Shown piece after piece: positions 9,805 through 22,139 of a stretch of DNA of 64,000 nt. This DNA is from Pomphorhynchus laevis. Taxonomy: Eukaryota; Acanthocephala; Palaeacanthocephala; Echinorhynchida; Pomphorhynchidae. The DNA lies in contig WNNJ02001536.1 of the NCBI GenBank assembly GCA_012934845.2, positions 1-64,000 on the forward strand, given 5' to 3'. A program made the position numbers and the translations under genes. The first letter of the stretch is position 1; every line of letters begins with the position of its first letter. The notes below the pieces were generated by a model. That model did no database searches. It was given only the letters and a program-made list of their open reading frames with translations, and was not told the DNA's origin.

Positions 9805-9845
9805 AACTTATAATTTTAATTTTCACTAACTTCTGTTAGCATACT
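9805..9845 (-). ncRNA. Decayed hammerhead-like motif (hairpin family)
   Basis: The minus strand has GCTAAC, AGAA and GTTAG followed by TGAAAA, matching the stem II design at 47199-47230. The CUGANGA box is lost, so this is a fossil. Confidence 0.4.
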
Positions 9846-9849
9846 TAGA

Positions 9850-10400
9850 AAACATGATTTATTTTTGCTTGATGTGTTTCTTATACAGTATGTTCGTTGT
9901 GCCACCTATTTTGGCCAAACACATTCAACGTTAGATTTAGTATTCACAAAATGTATGAGTTATGTCCTAAGTTTATATCATGATCTACCGATGGGAAACA
10001 GTAATCACGGTGTGCTTAAAATGAGGTTTCCAACGTCAAGGCACTCTTTTATAGATCCGTCCACAATTCGTGTTTAACGTAATTGGATTAATGTAAATCA
10101 AACTGATATTCTTACTTCTTTCGATCCAATGGTGTGTTGCTATAATGCTAATAGTGCAAACCATCTTATGGGGTTTCAGGCTTTTTTAAAAGAGTTGTTA
10201 AGAGTCTCAGATTCATTTGCGCCGTTGCGTAGGTTAAAACATCGTCAATATCGACCGCCATGGTTTGATTTAGAGCTAAATATTGCAATTAGATCGCATA
10301 ATAGTATGTGGTTTAGGGTTAGAATATACACTAGTCTTAAGAGTGAGTATATGAAGGCTAGAAATCACTAGAAAAGATTAAAATTTTATAAGCGTATTTC
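9850..10400 (+). mobile_element. CR1-like LINE fragment (end of APE, start of RT)
   Basis: Two frames (9865-10077 and 10129-10371) encode STLDLVFTK and LPMGNSNHGVLK, the end of an APE-type endonuclease. They are followed by FLKELLRVSDSFAPLRRLKH and PPWFDLELNIAIR, typical of the linker before LINE RTs. Stops separate the two stretches. The fragment is joined to the 5' edge of the LTR fossil that follows. Confidence 0.8.
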
Positions 10401-12987
10401 TTAGGAAGACAAGATTGCATCGAAAATCACTACACAGTCGAAAATATTCTGGAGTTAATTATAGTTAATTATTGTTATGTTTTTACATTTATAGATATTT
10501 TGAATAAAGCCATTTATCTACTTGTTTCGGTTCAATTTATTCATAATATTGTTCATGGATAAACTATTAAAGCCGTCAATCCTCTACCTAAGTCCTGATC
10601 ATGTTAACTGCTCACGAGAATGGAATCATTGGCTTCAGCGATTCGAAGCATTTCTTTGTTCAATTGTCGATATTACAGAAGTCCAAAAATTCGATCTTTT
10701 GATTAAACCACATATCATCATGAATTTTTTAATTGATTGATGGTTCTGAATCTTACGATGCAGCTATCTTTGCCTTGAAGAAATCGTTTCAAAAATATAC
10801 AAGTGATGTATTTCTCCGTCACAAACTTCGCAGTCTACGACAAGAATTATCCAAAACAATAGACCAATACATTCGAGTTCTAGAATCGCTAGGTAAGCAA
10901 GTCACATTTGAAGCTACATCAGCAGAGGAACATCATAACTTGTTTTTACGTGATATGTTTGTAGGTGGAATCGTTTCAGAAGCCATTCGCGAGCGATTAT
11001 TAGAGAATCAAATTATGAACAAAGACGACGCCGATGAACTTGCGCGTGTGATCGAGTTTGCTCATCAGCAGGCATCATCTTTCAAATATCTCAGTAAATC
11101 GTCGTATGAAATAAAGATGAAATATCTTCAATTAATGAAGTCGACGTTCAATTACCATCTGATGATTGTGAATACAGAACATTCGATAGTAGTTGTGCTG
11201 CAATCCAAAATTATCAAACATGCTATTTTTTTGGGAATTCTAAACATTCACGTTCTAGTTGCCCAGCTCGTGATTTACACTACTAAAAATGTAACAAACA
11301 TGGTCACTTTACGAAGGTCTATCGATTAAAACATTCAATATCGTCGGCCGTTATAGCTACAACCAAGAGTATACGAAATAACAATTAATGGTCGAGCTTG
11401 TCATGCCTTATTAGACAGTAGAAGTGCTATTAATCCGAAGTGATGTGGTTAAGGTGTGTCAGTTTATCTAGCAATCGTCGAACCTAAAAGTCAGTATGGC
11501 CTCGTCAATGCGCAAATGCTCATTGAAAAGCATGGTATCTTGCACAGTTCGTTTTAACGACATGTAATATACTGACGTTCGTTTGTTCGTCCTCCCAACC
11601 TTGGTTAAAGACGTGATCCTCGGAATGCCATTCATGAATCTTCATTCTGCTATAACGATGAAGTTAAATGGAAACGAGCCTCAACTTGAAGTGAATTCAG
11701 TTATGAAGATAGAATCACCTTCATTATTTTCACATTTAACCAGTGATATACGTCCGATTGCGATACCCTCCCGTAGACGAAACTCTGGATATCAAGCATT
11801 TATTCTAACAGAGCTAAAAAAAACTTTTACAGGACAATATCATCGAGGCGAGCAATTCGCCATGGCGAGCACAAGTCGTGTTTGTCAAGTTCGAACAAAA
11901 GACGCGGATGGTGGTCGATTATAGTCAGACAATCAACAAATTTACCTTGTTAGACGGTTTGCCGCTGCCCAGAATCGATAATATAATTGACAACCTTTCA
12001 TCTTATCATGTATTTAGCCGCCTAGATCTCAGACGCGCTTACTATCAAATTCCGATTCGCGATGAAAACATGAAGTATACAGGTTTCAAAACAGCTGGAA
12101 AACCTTTTCAATTCAGATGTATGCTTTTTGGTTTAACGAATGCACCTGCGGTTTTTCAGCGTGTAATGTTACAAATAATTGAGGGTGAACGTCTCGAAGC
12201 TACATTCTGTTATTTTTACGATGTCGTGGTTGCTGGAAAAACAAAAGATGATCACAAACGAAACCCGGATCGTTTCAATCAAGATGTGCGAAAATATAAC
12301 CTACAGTTGAATATTGATAAATGTTTTCGATGTTACTAGTATTTGCATTCTAGTGTATCACATTGGAAATGACACAATTTCTCTCGATCAAAATCGAGTA
12401 CAGCCTTTCATGGGATTACCCTAACCTACAAACTTAACTGAACTAAAACACGTACTCGGCCTATTCGCACACTATTCAAAGTTGATAGATAATTTTTCAA
12501 CGATCATGCATCCCTTAGCAAACACCAAGTCCCCGTTATCAACAGATCCTCGTAATAGCTTTTCCACGTTACAGCGACGCTTATCATTTACTACACTTTC
12601 GTCAATTGATCCTTCAGAGCATTTTCTGTTGGAAACTGATGTGTCTCACTGTGCGATTGACGCTACTCTCTCTCGCGAAACCGCAAACCCGTAGTGTTCT
12701 TTTCTAGAACACTTGATAAAAGTGCCAAACGCTACGCTTCTGTCAAAAAAGAGACATTAGCAATAATAGAAGCTGTTCGTTTTTGGCGAAATTACTTAAC
12801 AGGACGATTACGCACGATAATAACCGACCAACGAGCAGTATCGTACATATTTACTCAAACCGGCCGTAGTAAAATTGAAAACGATAAGATGGAACGGTGG
12901 TGTTTTGAATTGTCGCAGTACTGCTTTGAGATTTCATATCGCCCAAGACGAGAAAACACGGCTGCTGATTCATTCTCATGCTATTAG

Positions 12988-15900
12988 GTGTTAACAAATA
13001 ATTGCAAACGAAAAACAGTAGTTATTGGTTCTTTTTTCCGCAAACAAATCACAAATTTATTCCACTGATAGATCTTCGACGGTTGGTAATCTTTCGAAAT
13101 CTCGTCCGGCAGGGAGGTTATTAGCAATCGTTTTATAAACTTTTCGTCTTTGATATCGGCGGCTCGAGAAAGTCGACGTAATTCAGCTACATAAACCTCA
13201 ATCGGTTCGTTATTCCATTTTTTGCACGCAGTACTTCGAATGCGGAGAAAGGATTGATTCCAAAAGCGCTTCTTAACCTTCGTTTAATTTTCGCTGGTTT
13301 GATTTTATCTTCAACTCCCATTTCCATATACAACGAGAGTGCACCGCCTTCTAATAGCATGGGAAGTAACGTCGCCTCCTCTTCCTGCAGCTTCTGAAGC
13401 TCGATCACTATATCCAATTTAGATATCCACGACTCAATGTCTGTAATTCAATTGTAGGGATGGACCACATCGGTAAACGTGATCTTGCTCATGCCTGGTT
13501 AGCTTGTTAACAAATAATTGCAAACGAAAGACAGTAGTTATTGTTTCTTTTTTCCGCAAACAAAAAATCATTCTCCTTTTACAGAAATTTTTCTCTTGTA
13601 TACAATTATGTGCTGAAATACTATTGGTCGATTCTGTGCGCGTAATAGGGATCGCAAACTGAAACATGCACACTTGTTTGTTTGTGACTTACGGCGCATA
13701 ATGTGTACCATTTGTTAACTCTGCAGAAAGCACGCTAATTATCATTGTAAGCGATCATCAACGTCACACCTTCGCCTGATCGCTAATCATATCCTAGATC
13801 GACGTAGTAATCTAGATACTTAGGTGGCCTTCAATTTCGTTTCGGTCGTTTAAACAGCCGGGTCGAAATTGGATCAAAATCTTCATCGCCGGCTACCGAA
13901 GAACCCTCTTCGGATGTATCGTCCGTCTCAAAGCTGTAGGATATATCTCTAACTGGTGACCTTGATTCACTTTCATCACCGATAGTGGATTTGGGTTTGA
14001 TAATATGGCGCACATGAGTCTTATGCCTTGGAATTCCATTCACTTCGATGATTGATCGAGAATTTGCGTTTGTGACAACTCCTTTAAGCCATCTGCTCGT
14101 ACATTTTGCTTCTGCTGGTTTGACCCATACTATTTCGCCTATTTGAAAGTCACTATTGTTTATTTGATCGGTTGAACTACCCGAATTCTTTGGACGCCTC
14201 CAATAATGTTTAAATATGGCATTCGACGGGAAGATGTTGTTGATTGTCGACGGACTCGAATTGTACCAAAATGTTGCTTCCAAAATCGAACAGTTGCATC
14301 CTTCTGCAATTCTCTTGATGGTGCGGCGATTTCGCTCTGCTATACCATTCCTTTTTGGCCTATAGGCAGCTCGAAAAATTAACTGAACGCCCCATTTCGT
14401 ACACAATGAATTAACTTTGTTCGAGCAGAAGGTTTTTGAATTATCTACCAATAATTCTTTCAGGATTCCATGGGTGAGGATTACTTCTATAATACGTTCA
14501 CAAACTTCGACATCATTTTCTCTAGTTAATTCTTTCCAAACGATATACCGACTCGAACCGCTGTCAATAAAGGTTAGATATAATTTGTCCTGGTAATAGG
14601 TCACGTCGACTGACATACGTACCCGATTTGTATCTACACTACATGTGCCGTGCTCATGTGGTATAGGATGCGGATCGATAGATTGGCAGACCATACATTC
14701 TCTAACAATTGCCTCTATGCAATTGTTAGGCAATTACATAGAGGCAATTGCCCAACAATCAACTCTGGTTAGCCAAAACCAACTCTGGTTAGGCAATATG
14801 TAGTTCCCTCGAAGTTGACCAACTGATATTTCCACAATCGCCGATGAACATGGATTTGGAGATATGCTCTCTTAAGATCGATTACCTGGGTGTTTTCGTC
14901 AAACCTCCGTCATTCCCGAATGGTTTCATCGCATATTGAAACGTCTTCCGCTGTATGGGATGAAATATATTGGTTAATCTCTCTATAGTCCATGATTGGT
15001 CGAACTTTTCCTTTACTTTGTTGCTTAATCGCCATTAAACTCAAGATTCATTTTTCTACTGGTTCGACGCACTTCACCTGAATTCCCTGTTCTATCCATT
15101 TTACAATTTTTTCACGCAATTTATTCGCAGCTTGAGGATCTTCCGTTGAGTTGTATTGCGATTTTGTGTTGAGAAGATTAGGAGGAGAATCTATCCATTT
15201 CCATTCAGCTATCCCCTTTTGACCGTCAAATTTAACCTCGAAATCTTCGTCGGCTAAATAAATTATATTTCCGTTGTTCATAACTATTTCTTTGATCCCA
15301 TTTGTACATCCCACACAATTAAATGATGATACGCTATGTATGGCATTCCTATTTTGTAAGTGTCTCTCCGACTTTACGAATTGTAGGCCACCCGAATCAT
15401 TGACAACTCCTCCCTGTTGGACAATTGCATCCATTCCCAGAATAATATCAACATTTTGTAGAAGACGAGCGACCACGATTGCATTCGTTTGTAAAGTCAA
15501 GTCTTTGACTGTAAGAGTGATGTTGCACTTGCCTAAGCATTTAGATGTGAATCCTGTATAATTCCGTATGAGCCAATCAATTGGTGAGGCAGACGACACC
15601 GATGACGACACAATGGTATCACTGTAACCGTATCGACTAGTGCTCGTGCAGGCTTACCGTTTATATGTATGTTAATTACTGGAAGGCCACCAGACTTGGC
15701 TACTGAGGTGAAGGCAGCTCTGGCGTGACTACTCCACATTGTTCGTTTTCCTGATAATTTCTTGTTTGCTAACAATTTCTAGCCAAATGTCCTTTCGGTT
15801 TGCAGTTCCAACAAACCATTTCTGATCGACGATTGTTACTTTGTATATTTCTGTTAATAGGTGTGTCTTGCTTTGGTTGAAGTCGCGATACACGTCTTAA

Positions 15901-16717
15901 ATTCCTAGCATCAGATGACTCTAATCGTTCCCTATAAGCCGCGTTAACTATCAGTGTAGATGGAGAGAACGAAGTGGCGATTATTGCACGAGCTCGACAA
16001 CAAATTTCTTCCACTGATAGATCTTCGACGGTTGGTAATCTTTCGAAATCTCGTCCGGCAGGGAGGTTATTAGCAATCGTTTTATAAACTTTTCGTCTTT
16101 GATATCGGCGGCTCGAGAAAGTCGACGTAATTCAGCTACATAAACCTCAATTGGTTCGTTATTCCATTTTTTGCACGCAGTACTTCGAATGCGGAGAAAG
16201 GATTGATTCCAAAAGCGCTTCTTAACCTTCGTTTAATTTTCGCTGGTTTGATTTTATCTTCAACTCCCATTTCCATATACAACGAGAGTGCACCGCCTTC
16301 TAATAGCATGGGAAGTAACGTCGCCTCCTCTTCCTGCAGCTTCTGAAGCTCGATCACTATATCCAATTTAGATATCCACGACTCAATGTCTGTAATTCAA
16401 TTGTAGGGATGGACCACATCGGTAAACGTGATCTTGCTCATGCCTGGTTAGCTTGTTAACAAATAATTGCAAACGAAAGACAGTAGTTATTGTTTCTTTT
16501 TTCCGCAAACAAAAAATCATTCTCCTTTTACAGAAATTTTTCTCTTGTATACAATTATGTGCTGAAATACTATTGGTCGATTTTGTGCGCATAATGAGCA
16601 TCGCAAACTGGAACATGCACACTTGTTTGTATGTGACGGACGGCGCATAATGAGTACCATTTGTTAACTCTGCAAAAAGCACGTTATTTATCATTGTAAG
16701 CGATCATCAACGTCACA
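12988..16717 (-). mobile_element. Younger LTR retrotransposon fossil nested in the first
   Basis: Minus-strand parts: LTR (about 16457-16717), gag including a CCHC knuckle (16366-15769), protease and start of RT (15611-about 14870), integrase (14733-13831), LTR (about 13505-13767), then a second gag piece (13430-13062) and an LTR scrap (12988-13061). The LTRs read TGTTAACA...CACA on the + strand and are about 260 bp. The doubled gag/LTR block (13062-13767 against 16007-16717) is nearly identical, so the element is young. It is broken, with a few breaks and a missing RT/RNase H section. The family is Ty3/gypsy-like by RT and integrase wording. Confidence 0.82.
13831..14733 (-). other. LTR-element integrase part (fossil)
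   Basis: A 300-residue stretch of the nested LTR element. It carries the integrase core (DSGSSRYIVWKEL, VDNSKTFCSNKVN, RPKRNGIAERNRR) and a C-terminal DNA-binding segment. Listed as a part of the fossil at 12988-16717. Confidence 0.85.
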
Positions 16718-17939
16718 TTATGTGAACAATGTATTCGATGTTCTGTCCACCTTAGGAACCTTCATAAAACCCTGTACTATCCAGGAGTCACAAGAATGTG
16801 ACATTTCGTTAAACGCAAAATCTACCATATTCAATAGGTGATGTACGTCAAATAACACAAGAATGTGTTAGTTGTGATGTTTTAAAGCCTAATCTTCACA
16901 AGCCATCAACTGGTTCACTAATTAAATCATCTCGGCCTTTCGAACGCCAAGCTATGAATTTTAAAGGTCATTTACCTATTTTGAATCAAAATAAGTTTCT
17001 GCTCGTAATAGTGGATGAATATAACAGATTCCCTTTTCCCTTTGTTTTGGTCGACACTTTATTTGATACAGTAATCCGTTGCCTGAACCAGATATTCTCG
17101 ATTTTCGGATTTCCGGAAAGTATTCATACGGACAGAGGAACGTATTTACCTCAATATAATTTCGTCATTACCTACTACAGAAAGGAATATGCTTGTCTTA
17201 CTCAACACCGTATCACGTTTCATCAAATGGGCAGATAGATAAATATAATGACATAATCTGAAAATCTATTTAGTTACATCTACACGACTCTGGCTTAAAT
17301 ATTGATAGATGGCAAACAATCCTCCCAGAAGCTTTACATTCAGTACGGTCATTGCTTTGTAGACGAATTCGACGCCTCAATCGAGATTATTTAAATTTAC
17401 ACGAAAGACGGAAAGCCGAACCCAATCAATGATAATCATGTCCATGAATAAATTTCGAAATCTAGAGAAAATAATAGTAGCGAACCACTCGTACAAATAT
17501 ACTCAAATTTTAGTGACGCATAGTGTTTTTGAGCGAGTCTCGTGTACTTGATGAATCTTTGAATTAAGTTCCAACCATGGAATTTAGACGGTCTTCTTGA
17601 AAAACCAAACGACCAGCATACCTGTCTGAATATATCGCTGGGGTGAATGGACATGTGATTTTAGAGTTAATTAATGTCGTATTTTTACATTTATAGATAT
17701 TTTGAATAAAACCATATATCTACGTGTTTCGATTCACCTACCTACTAGCATAGGTTAAATTCAATCACCTAAAGGAATCTTAAGCTCAGATTATGAAATA
17801 GCTAATATCTCACTGATAGTTTCGTCGTTGTACCTGATGCTTACAATTATTTCCAACACTTTATCTGGCAATCTGTTCCGATAGCTTACCCTGACCTGAT
17901 ATTGCACTTCAATTAAGCGAAACTGTTGATGACGTTACA

Positions 17940-18910
17940 CACTTTAATACTTCAAAATCATCTGGTTCTAACGATATTTCATCATATATCATTAATGCTT
18001 TGGCACTTGTTGTTTGTAGATATTTACATCAATTGTTTGATTACAGTCTGACACTGTTGGATTGCCGATTCTTGGAAACATGCTGTTATAGTTCCTATAT
18101 CTAAAAGGTATCTGTCTCTAACTTGCTCTGACTTTCGACCAATTAGCTTAGCAAGTGTCATTTTCAAGATGATCGACCGTCTTATTGCCAAAAGACTACG
18201 ATTACATCTTTAGCGAAATAATATGTATGTTCTAACTTATCGACACGTTTACATACTGACACTACATGTTCCAAAGTGAGAAGAGTCATCGGCCTGATTC
18301 GCCGAGCTCTTGTTCATATTGACATCTCATGCTTTAAAACAATCTCACAAGCACTTATTTTGAGCATCCTCCTATATGCTTCGCCAGCTTGTTACCCAAT
18401 CACCTTACGAGAACGTTATAATCTAGAGTCTGTATTCCGATCAGCAACTAAAATGGTAAAAGCGGTTAGACATATGGAATATCAAGATCGGCTCTCGAGT
18501 TTGGGAATGAGATCGCTTCAGTATCTACGCGACAAGGCGGACCTGTGCCTAGCCTGGCAGATTTTACACGACAATCGCCATCCACTCAGATCGCTAATGC
18601 ATACGCGCGATATAACCTCACTTCGTGGTCATCAGTTCATGCTAAAAACACAACGATTACGCTACAAACGAACATCCCTATACTTCCAACGAATCGTTAA
18701 TACTTGGAACCACCTTGCTGACACAACAGTAGCATCCTCGAATCTGGCTTCTTTTAAACGAAATCTGGAGGAAGATCCCTTCTTGAAGACGAAGATCGAG
18801 TCAGAGAACATATGAACAATAGAAAGTACACTCTACATTTTCATTTTCTACATTTACTTTTTCTGATTGTGACGCAACTTGTAATGAGCCTTGCTGCTCA
18901 CTTTGTTGTC
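17940..18910 (+). mobile_element. CR1/Rex1-like LINE fragment with 3' end
   Basis: Decayed RT start (FNTSKSSGSNDISSYIINA near 17940, then a RPISLAS-like stretch near 18140), a deletion, then a 179-residue frame (18276-18815). That frame is the region after the RT palm: LILSILLYASPACYP, YNLESVFRSATKMV, then NTWNHLAD and FKRNLE at the C-terminus. An A/T-rich tail ends near 18910. The 18276-18815 frame is open and only the upstream part is broken. Confidence 0.8.
18276..18815 (+). CDS. LINE ORF2 C-terminal region
   Basis: 179 residues homologous to the thumb and C-terminus of CR1/Rex1-type LINE proteins: IGLIRRALVHI, YASPACYP, SLGMRSLQYLRDKADLCLAWQ and a terminal WNHLAD...FKRNLE block. The RT palm with YADD is missing upstream, so the fragment cannot act alone. 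Transcription would depend on neighbouring promoters. Confidence 0.75.
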   Translation: MRRVIGLIRRALVHIDISCFKTISQALILSILLYASPACYPITLRERYNLESVFRSATKMVKAVRHMEYQDRLSSLGMRSLQYLRDKADLCLAWQILHDNRHPLRSLMHTRDITSLRGHQFMLKTQRLRYKRTSLYFQRIVNTWNHLADTTVASSNLASFKRNLEEDPFLKTKIESENI

Positions 18911-18914
18911 TATT

Positions 18915-21900
18915 GATTTTTTTTAATAATTTATTTTTTTAAATAATAATTCATTTATGATTTGTCATGTTTTACAATTCTAGCGTCTGGCTACAAACGC
19001 CCTGCATGGACATTGATACTACTCGAGCCATCATTCTCGACAAACGGCATCTGTATGTGTGTATTATCTCGGCGTAATTCTGTGGTCCTTGCAAAGCATG
19101 CATTGATGCTACCTTTTTTAACACAGTGTTAGCCGCGTTTCCCAATCCACCCGTTGTTGACATAACAAATGGATGAAAATGAGCCCGCTCAATTCTGTTT
19201 ATACGTTCTTTGTATTTGCCATTCTTCCTTTCCTCGTGATATACAAAGGGATTTGACATGTGACTCGTTGCATACGATGGAGCAAAACTATTAAAAATGC
19301 AAATGTCCAGGAAGGACCGCTCCGTCACATGTCCGAATAGGCCGTTACACACAATGTCTGCCCTTGCATTACGATCCCTAGTCGTCGATGTTGCTTCAAA
19401 TGACGTGGTCTCGGGTACATTCTGTAATATTGGTTCTTGGATTACCCTTCGACATACTTTTTGAATTTGATTCGCAAGTTCACTCTTAATGCTATTGTGG
19501 CGTACAAATGTCATTCCTCCAGTTCTGCAAGACAGTATATGTGCGACTTCATTGCTTTTACCGCATTCACACCTTCCATGATTCGAGGTTTGCCAGTCAT
19601 AACGAGCTAACAGAGCATCGTGAAACTCGCGAGTATTAAGGAACAAATCTTTAGCTCCGTGATTACTGCTGAGCCACGCCGAAGCTCCACTTTTGCTCGC
19701 GTTTTCAAAAATTGTAAATAGATCTCTGGGTGATAATTCTATTATACTTTGCCTGTATCGTACTGTCTCTCTCTTGTTACATTCTTTGATTTCTTTGTAT
19801 ATTTGCTTCTGCTGGGTTTCCAAGTCATCACCTATTAGACCTTTCATTGCGGGATTACAAATCTTGACCGAGTTTTCATACTCTGAACCGCACGTTCTTA
19901 ATTGGTTTATGATTCCCAGCCCTCCAAAACGATTCGGGAGTGATATTATCATCTCAGCTTCGTTGTCCTGACCTATGTATCCCAGCATTTCAGGTAGTAC
20001 ATCATTGAACAGCTTAGAGTGGAATGGCTTTAACCACGCTTGTTGCATATAGCACGTACGTTCAATATACGATAATTTGGGTTGTATCGCCTTTGTTAGA
20101 AGTAGATAGCTAGCGAAAGCCTCCTGAGTGCTAACGCTTTGTAGTTTATCTAAAGTATTCTTCCATTTCTCAACTAAATCTGAACATTTGTTGTGCACAA
20201 AATCATATTCTCCAATAAAACTTCCTAGATATTTACCTCCATCCTTCCTCATAGCAACTCCTTGTTGAGTTAAAGCAACTGCAGCATTTTCAACTAAATC
20301 TTTATGAGCTAATAGTGTACACTTCCGGGGATTGATGAAGTATCCAAAGGATGGACCACATCTCTGTAGCTCTTTCCATATTTTTTCCAATTCTGCTATT
20401 GTGCCGACGCATCCCCCGTCATCAGCATACCAAACGTGTTTCGCACCCGGCGCCACTTCCTTTAAACGGTTGATCAGAGGAATGGACGCCAGGGCAAAAG
20501 CTGCCATTGCTAGAGGATCACCCTGCGTAAAGCCTTCGGCGGAGTGTAGTACCGTACCATTCACGACCAGATCGGATGTGCGTCCATATGTGTTATGTAG
20601 GATTTTATCCAGGGATGGACAAATATATTTTATATTTCTGAGTGCCAGATTTCTGTTTATTTGGTTGAATGCATTTTTCGCGTCTATCAGGAGTATACAT
20701 GAGTCTGGTGTCTTTTCAAATGCCTCTCGCATTGTGTGAACCGCCACTTCCGTTCCACATCGCTGACCCGCACAAAGTTGAAAATTGTTACAAACAGAAG
20801 TGATATCTTTGGATACGTGGTTCAGTACTACTCGTCCAATGATTCTTCGTAATGTTTCTCCAATTCCAACTGGCCTCACTCCTGGGTTCTTATCAAGAGG
20901 TACGAGGCGGCTGACTGTGTATGCATCTAATCGTATCGGATCAATTGTGTCCATCGCTATTTTGATTGTAAATTCGCATATTTGGATAGCCAACTTGCTA
21001 GATGCGTTTCCATGATGTGTCAGAAAGTTTTTCCAGCCATCCGCGTCGACTCCAGACGGACCAGCAGATCCCGTTGTAATCCTCGCTGCATGGATAATGT
21101 CAGCTGGAGTCAGGTCACTGAATCTTACGCCATAGTGTTCAACCCTGCCTTCTACATCGCCTTGTAGTACGAATTCTTCATTAACAGGTTCAGGTGTAGG
21201 ATGAAGATCTTTAAGAATTGATAACACGGTTTGGTTGTCTATAATACTGTCTAAATCAAGAACACCTCGATTTTCTTTTGTATCTAGTGTCCGTGAAGCT
21301 TTACCTATCTTGCAATTTCGAACCAAGTTAATAATCCTCTTTATTTCGCATTTGGTTTTTCGACTTCCTAATTTAATTGAGTGATATTTCATTTTTTGTA
21401 AATATTCCGCTTCAGCCATGAGTTTTAGCAGATCATTATTTCTCCAAAGTGTGATTCTTCGCGCCAACGTTTTTCTTATAAAACTTGTCTTGCGACTTGG
21501 AATGCGTTGTAGAATTAGCTGGCACATTACCGTCGCCTGTTTTAGAGGATCGTAGTCAGTTCGCTTGTCGGTATTAAAGTGCGCGAAGCATTCAGTTAAC
21601 ATATCGATAAATTCCTTACTATCATTACAAATTGGTAAATCCATTAAATTTGGTATCCAATGCTTTAAATTATTGAATAATGTGTCGATTATATTTGCGG
21701 AGTTCTGGTGACTTAATGATCCAAAAATATGTCCGATAGCTTGTGATTGGTTTCTTGAATCGATTTGGGATCTTAGCGTTTTTTGAGATAAAGCTGCATC
21801 TACATCTGTGGTGGCAACGATTGAGTCATTCGAGTTGTGGGTTAGACAAGGATCAACTAGTTTGCGTGTACAGTGTGGGGCTACACAGTTTAAACATTGT

Positions 21901-22000
21901 TTCTTTGATTTTGCACAAGGACACCGAATACAACGGGCGGCACTTGAATTACAGTTGCAACATTTGGGTATTGAGGAAGGAACACCGCGCGGCATGATGA
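18915..22000 (-). mobile_element. RLE-type LINE, apparently with an intact frame
   Basis: One minus-strand frame covers nearly the whole element. The 3' end carries AATTATTATTTAAAAAAATA and a further A-rich tail. The 5' side abuts (AAT)n-rich DNA near 22000-22140. RLE-encoding LINEs (R2, R4/Dong, NeSL, HERO, Utopia groups) often choose specific targets, and Dong-type elements use TAA repeats. The flanking triplet repeats would fit that, but no target duplication was resolved. Confidence 0.85.
18972..21995 (-). CDS. RLE LINE polyprotein: Cys-rich N-terminus, RT, restriction-like endonuclease
   Basis: A 1007-residue protein without internal stops, starting at ATG (MPRGVPSSIPK). Residues 12-42 form a Cys cluster (CCNC, CIRCPC, CLNC, HC) resembling a tesmin/CXC-type zinc motif, unlike the C2H2 fingers of R2. 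The RT spans about 300-580: LVPLDKN near 364, LIDAKNAF with motif A Asp near 438, TQGDPL near 490, and WYADD with the catalytic pair at 525-526. The C-terminus is a restriction-like nuclease: C809, C811, H819, C823 (CCHC), RHN at 832-834, then RAD (Asp 880) and LDI (Asp 897) as the PD-(D/E)XK-like pair. It would nick target DNA and reverse-transcribe its own RNA. The clade within RLE LINEs is not resolved. Confidence 0.9.
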   Translation of the reverse strand: MPRGVPSSIPKCCNCNSSAARCIRCPCAKSKKQCLNCVAPHCTRKLVDPCLTHNSNDSIVATTDVDAALSQKTLRSQIDSRNQSQAIGHIFGSLSHQNSANIIDTLFNNLKHWIPNLMDLPICNDSKEFIDMLTECFAHFNTDKRTDYDPLKQATVMCQLILQRIPSRKTSFIRKTLARRITLWRNNDLLKLMAEAEYLQKMKYHSIKLGSRKTKCEIKRIINLVRNCKIGKASRTLDTKENRGVLDLDSIIDNQTVLSILKDLHPTPEPVNEEFVLQGDVEGRVEHYGVRFSDLTPADIIHAARITTGSAGPSGVDADGWKNFLTHHGNASSKLAIQICEFTIKIAMDTIDPIRLDAYTVSRLVPLDKNPGVRPVGIGETLRRIIGRVVLNHVSKDITSVCNNFQLCAGQRCGTEVAVHTMREAFEKTPDSCILLIDAKNAFNQINRNLALRNIKYICPSLDKILHNTYGRTSDLVVNGTVLHSAEGFTQGDPLAMAAFALASIPLINRLKEVAPGAKHVWYADDGGCVGTIAELEKIWKELQRCGPSFGYFINPRKCTLLAHKDLVENAAVALTQQGVAMRKDGGKYLGSFIGEYDFVHNKCSDLVEKWKNTLDKLQSVSTQEAFASYLLLTKAIQPKLSYIERTCYMQQAWLKPFHSKLFNDVLPEMLGYIGQDNEAEMIISLPNRFGGLGIINQLRTCGSEYENSVKICNPAMKGLIGDDLETQQKQIYKEIKECNKRETVRYRQSIIELSPRDLFTIFENASKSGASAWLSSNHGAKDLFLNTREFHDALLARYDWQTSNHGRCECGKSNEVAHILSCRTGGMTFVRHNSIKSELANQIQKVCRRVIQEPILQNVPETTSFEATSTTRDRNARADIVCNGLFGHVTERSFLDICIFNSFAPSYATSHMSNPFVYHEERKNGKYKERINRIERAHFHPFVMSTTGGLGNAANTVLKKVASMHALQGPQNYAEIIHTYRCRLSRMMARVVSMSMQGVCSQTLEL

Positions 22001-22139
22001 TAATAATATGTGTCAGATTATCCTTTTGTATGTTTATTGTATGTTTATATGTTGTAAATCTGGAATGTAATTTGCTAGAACAGTTATAATAACTGATATA
22101 GTAATTATAAAACAGTTATAATAATTGATAATAATAATA

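Larger units (their letters stand above)
10440..17740 (+). mobile_element. Ty3/gypsy-type LTR retrotransposon fossil (CsRn1/Kabuki-like), split by a nested element
   Basis: Parts in order: LTR-end remnant (about 10455-10530), gag (10522-11329), protease region (11583-11924), RT (11878-12339), RNase H (12694-12987), then after a nested insertion the integrase H2C2 and core (about 16730-17240), and a matching LTR-end remnant (about 17663-17740). RT shows FSRLDLRRAYYQIP and the FGLTNAPAVFQRVM motif. RNase H and the HPGVTRM-type integrase wording suggest the CsRn1 group known from trematodes. It is broken, with roughly ten or more breaks, and older than the element inside it. Confidence 0.85.
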
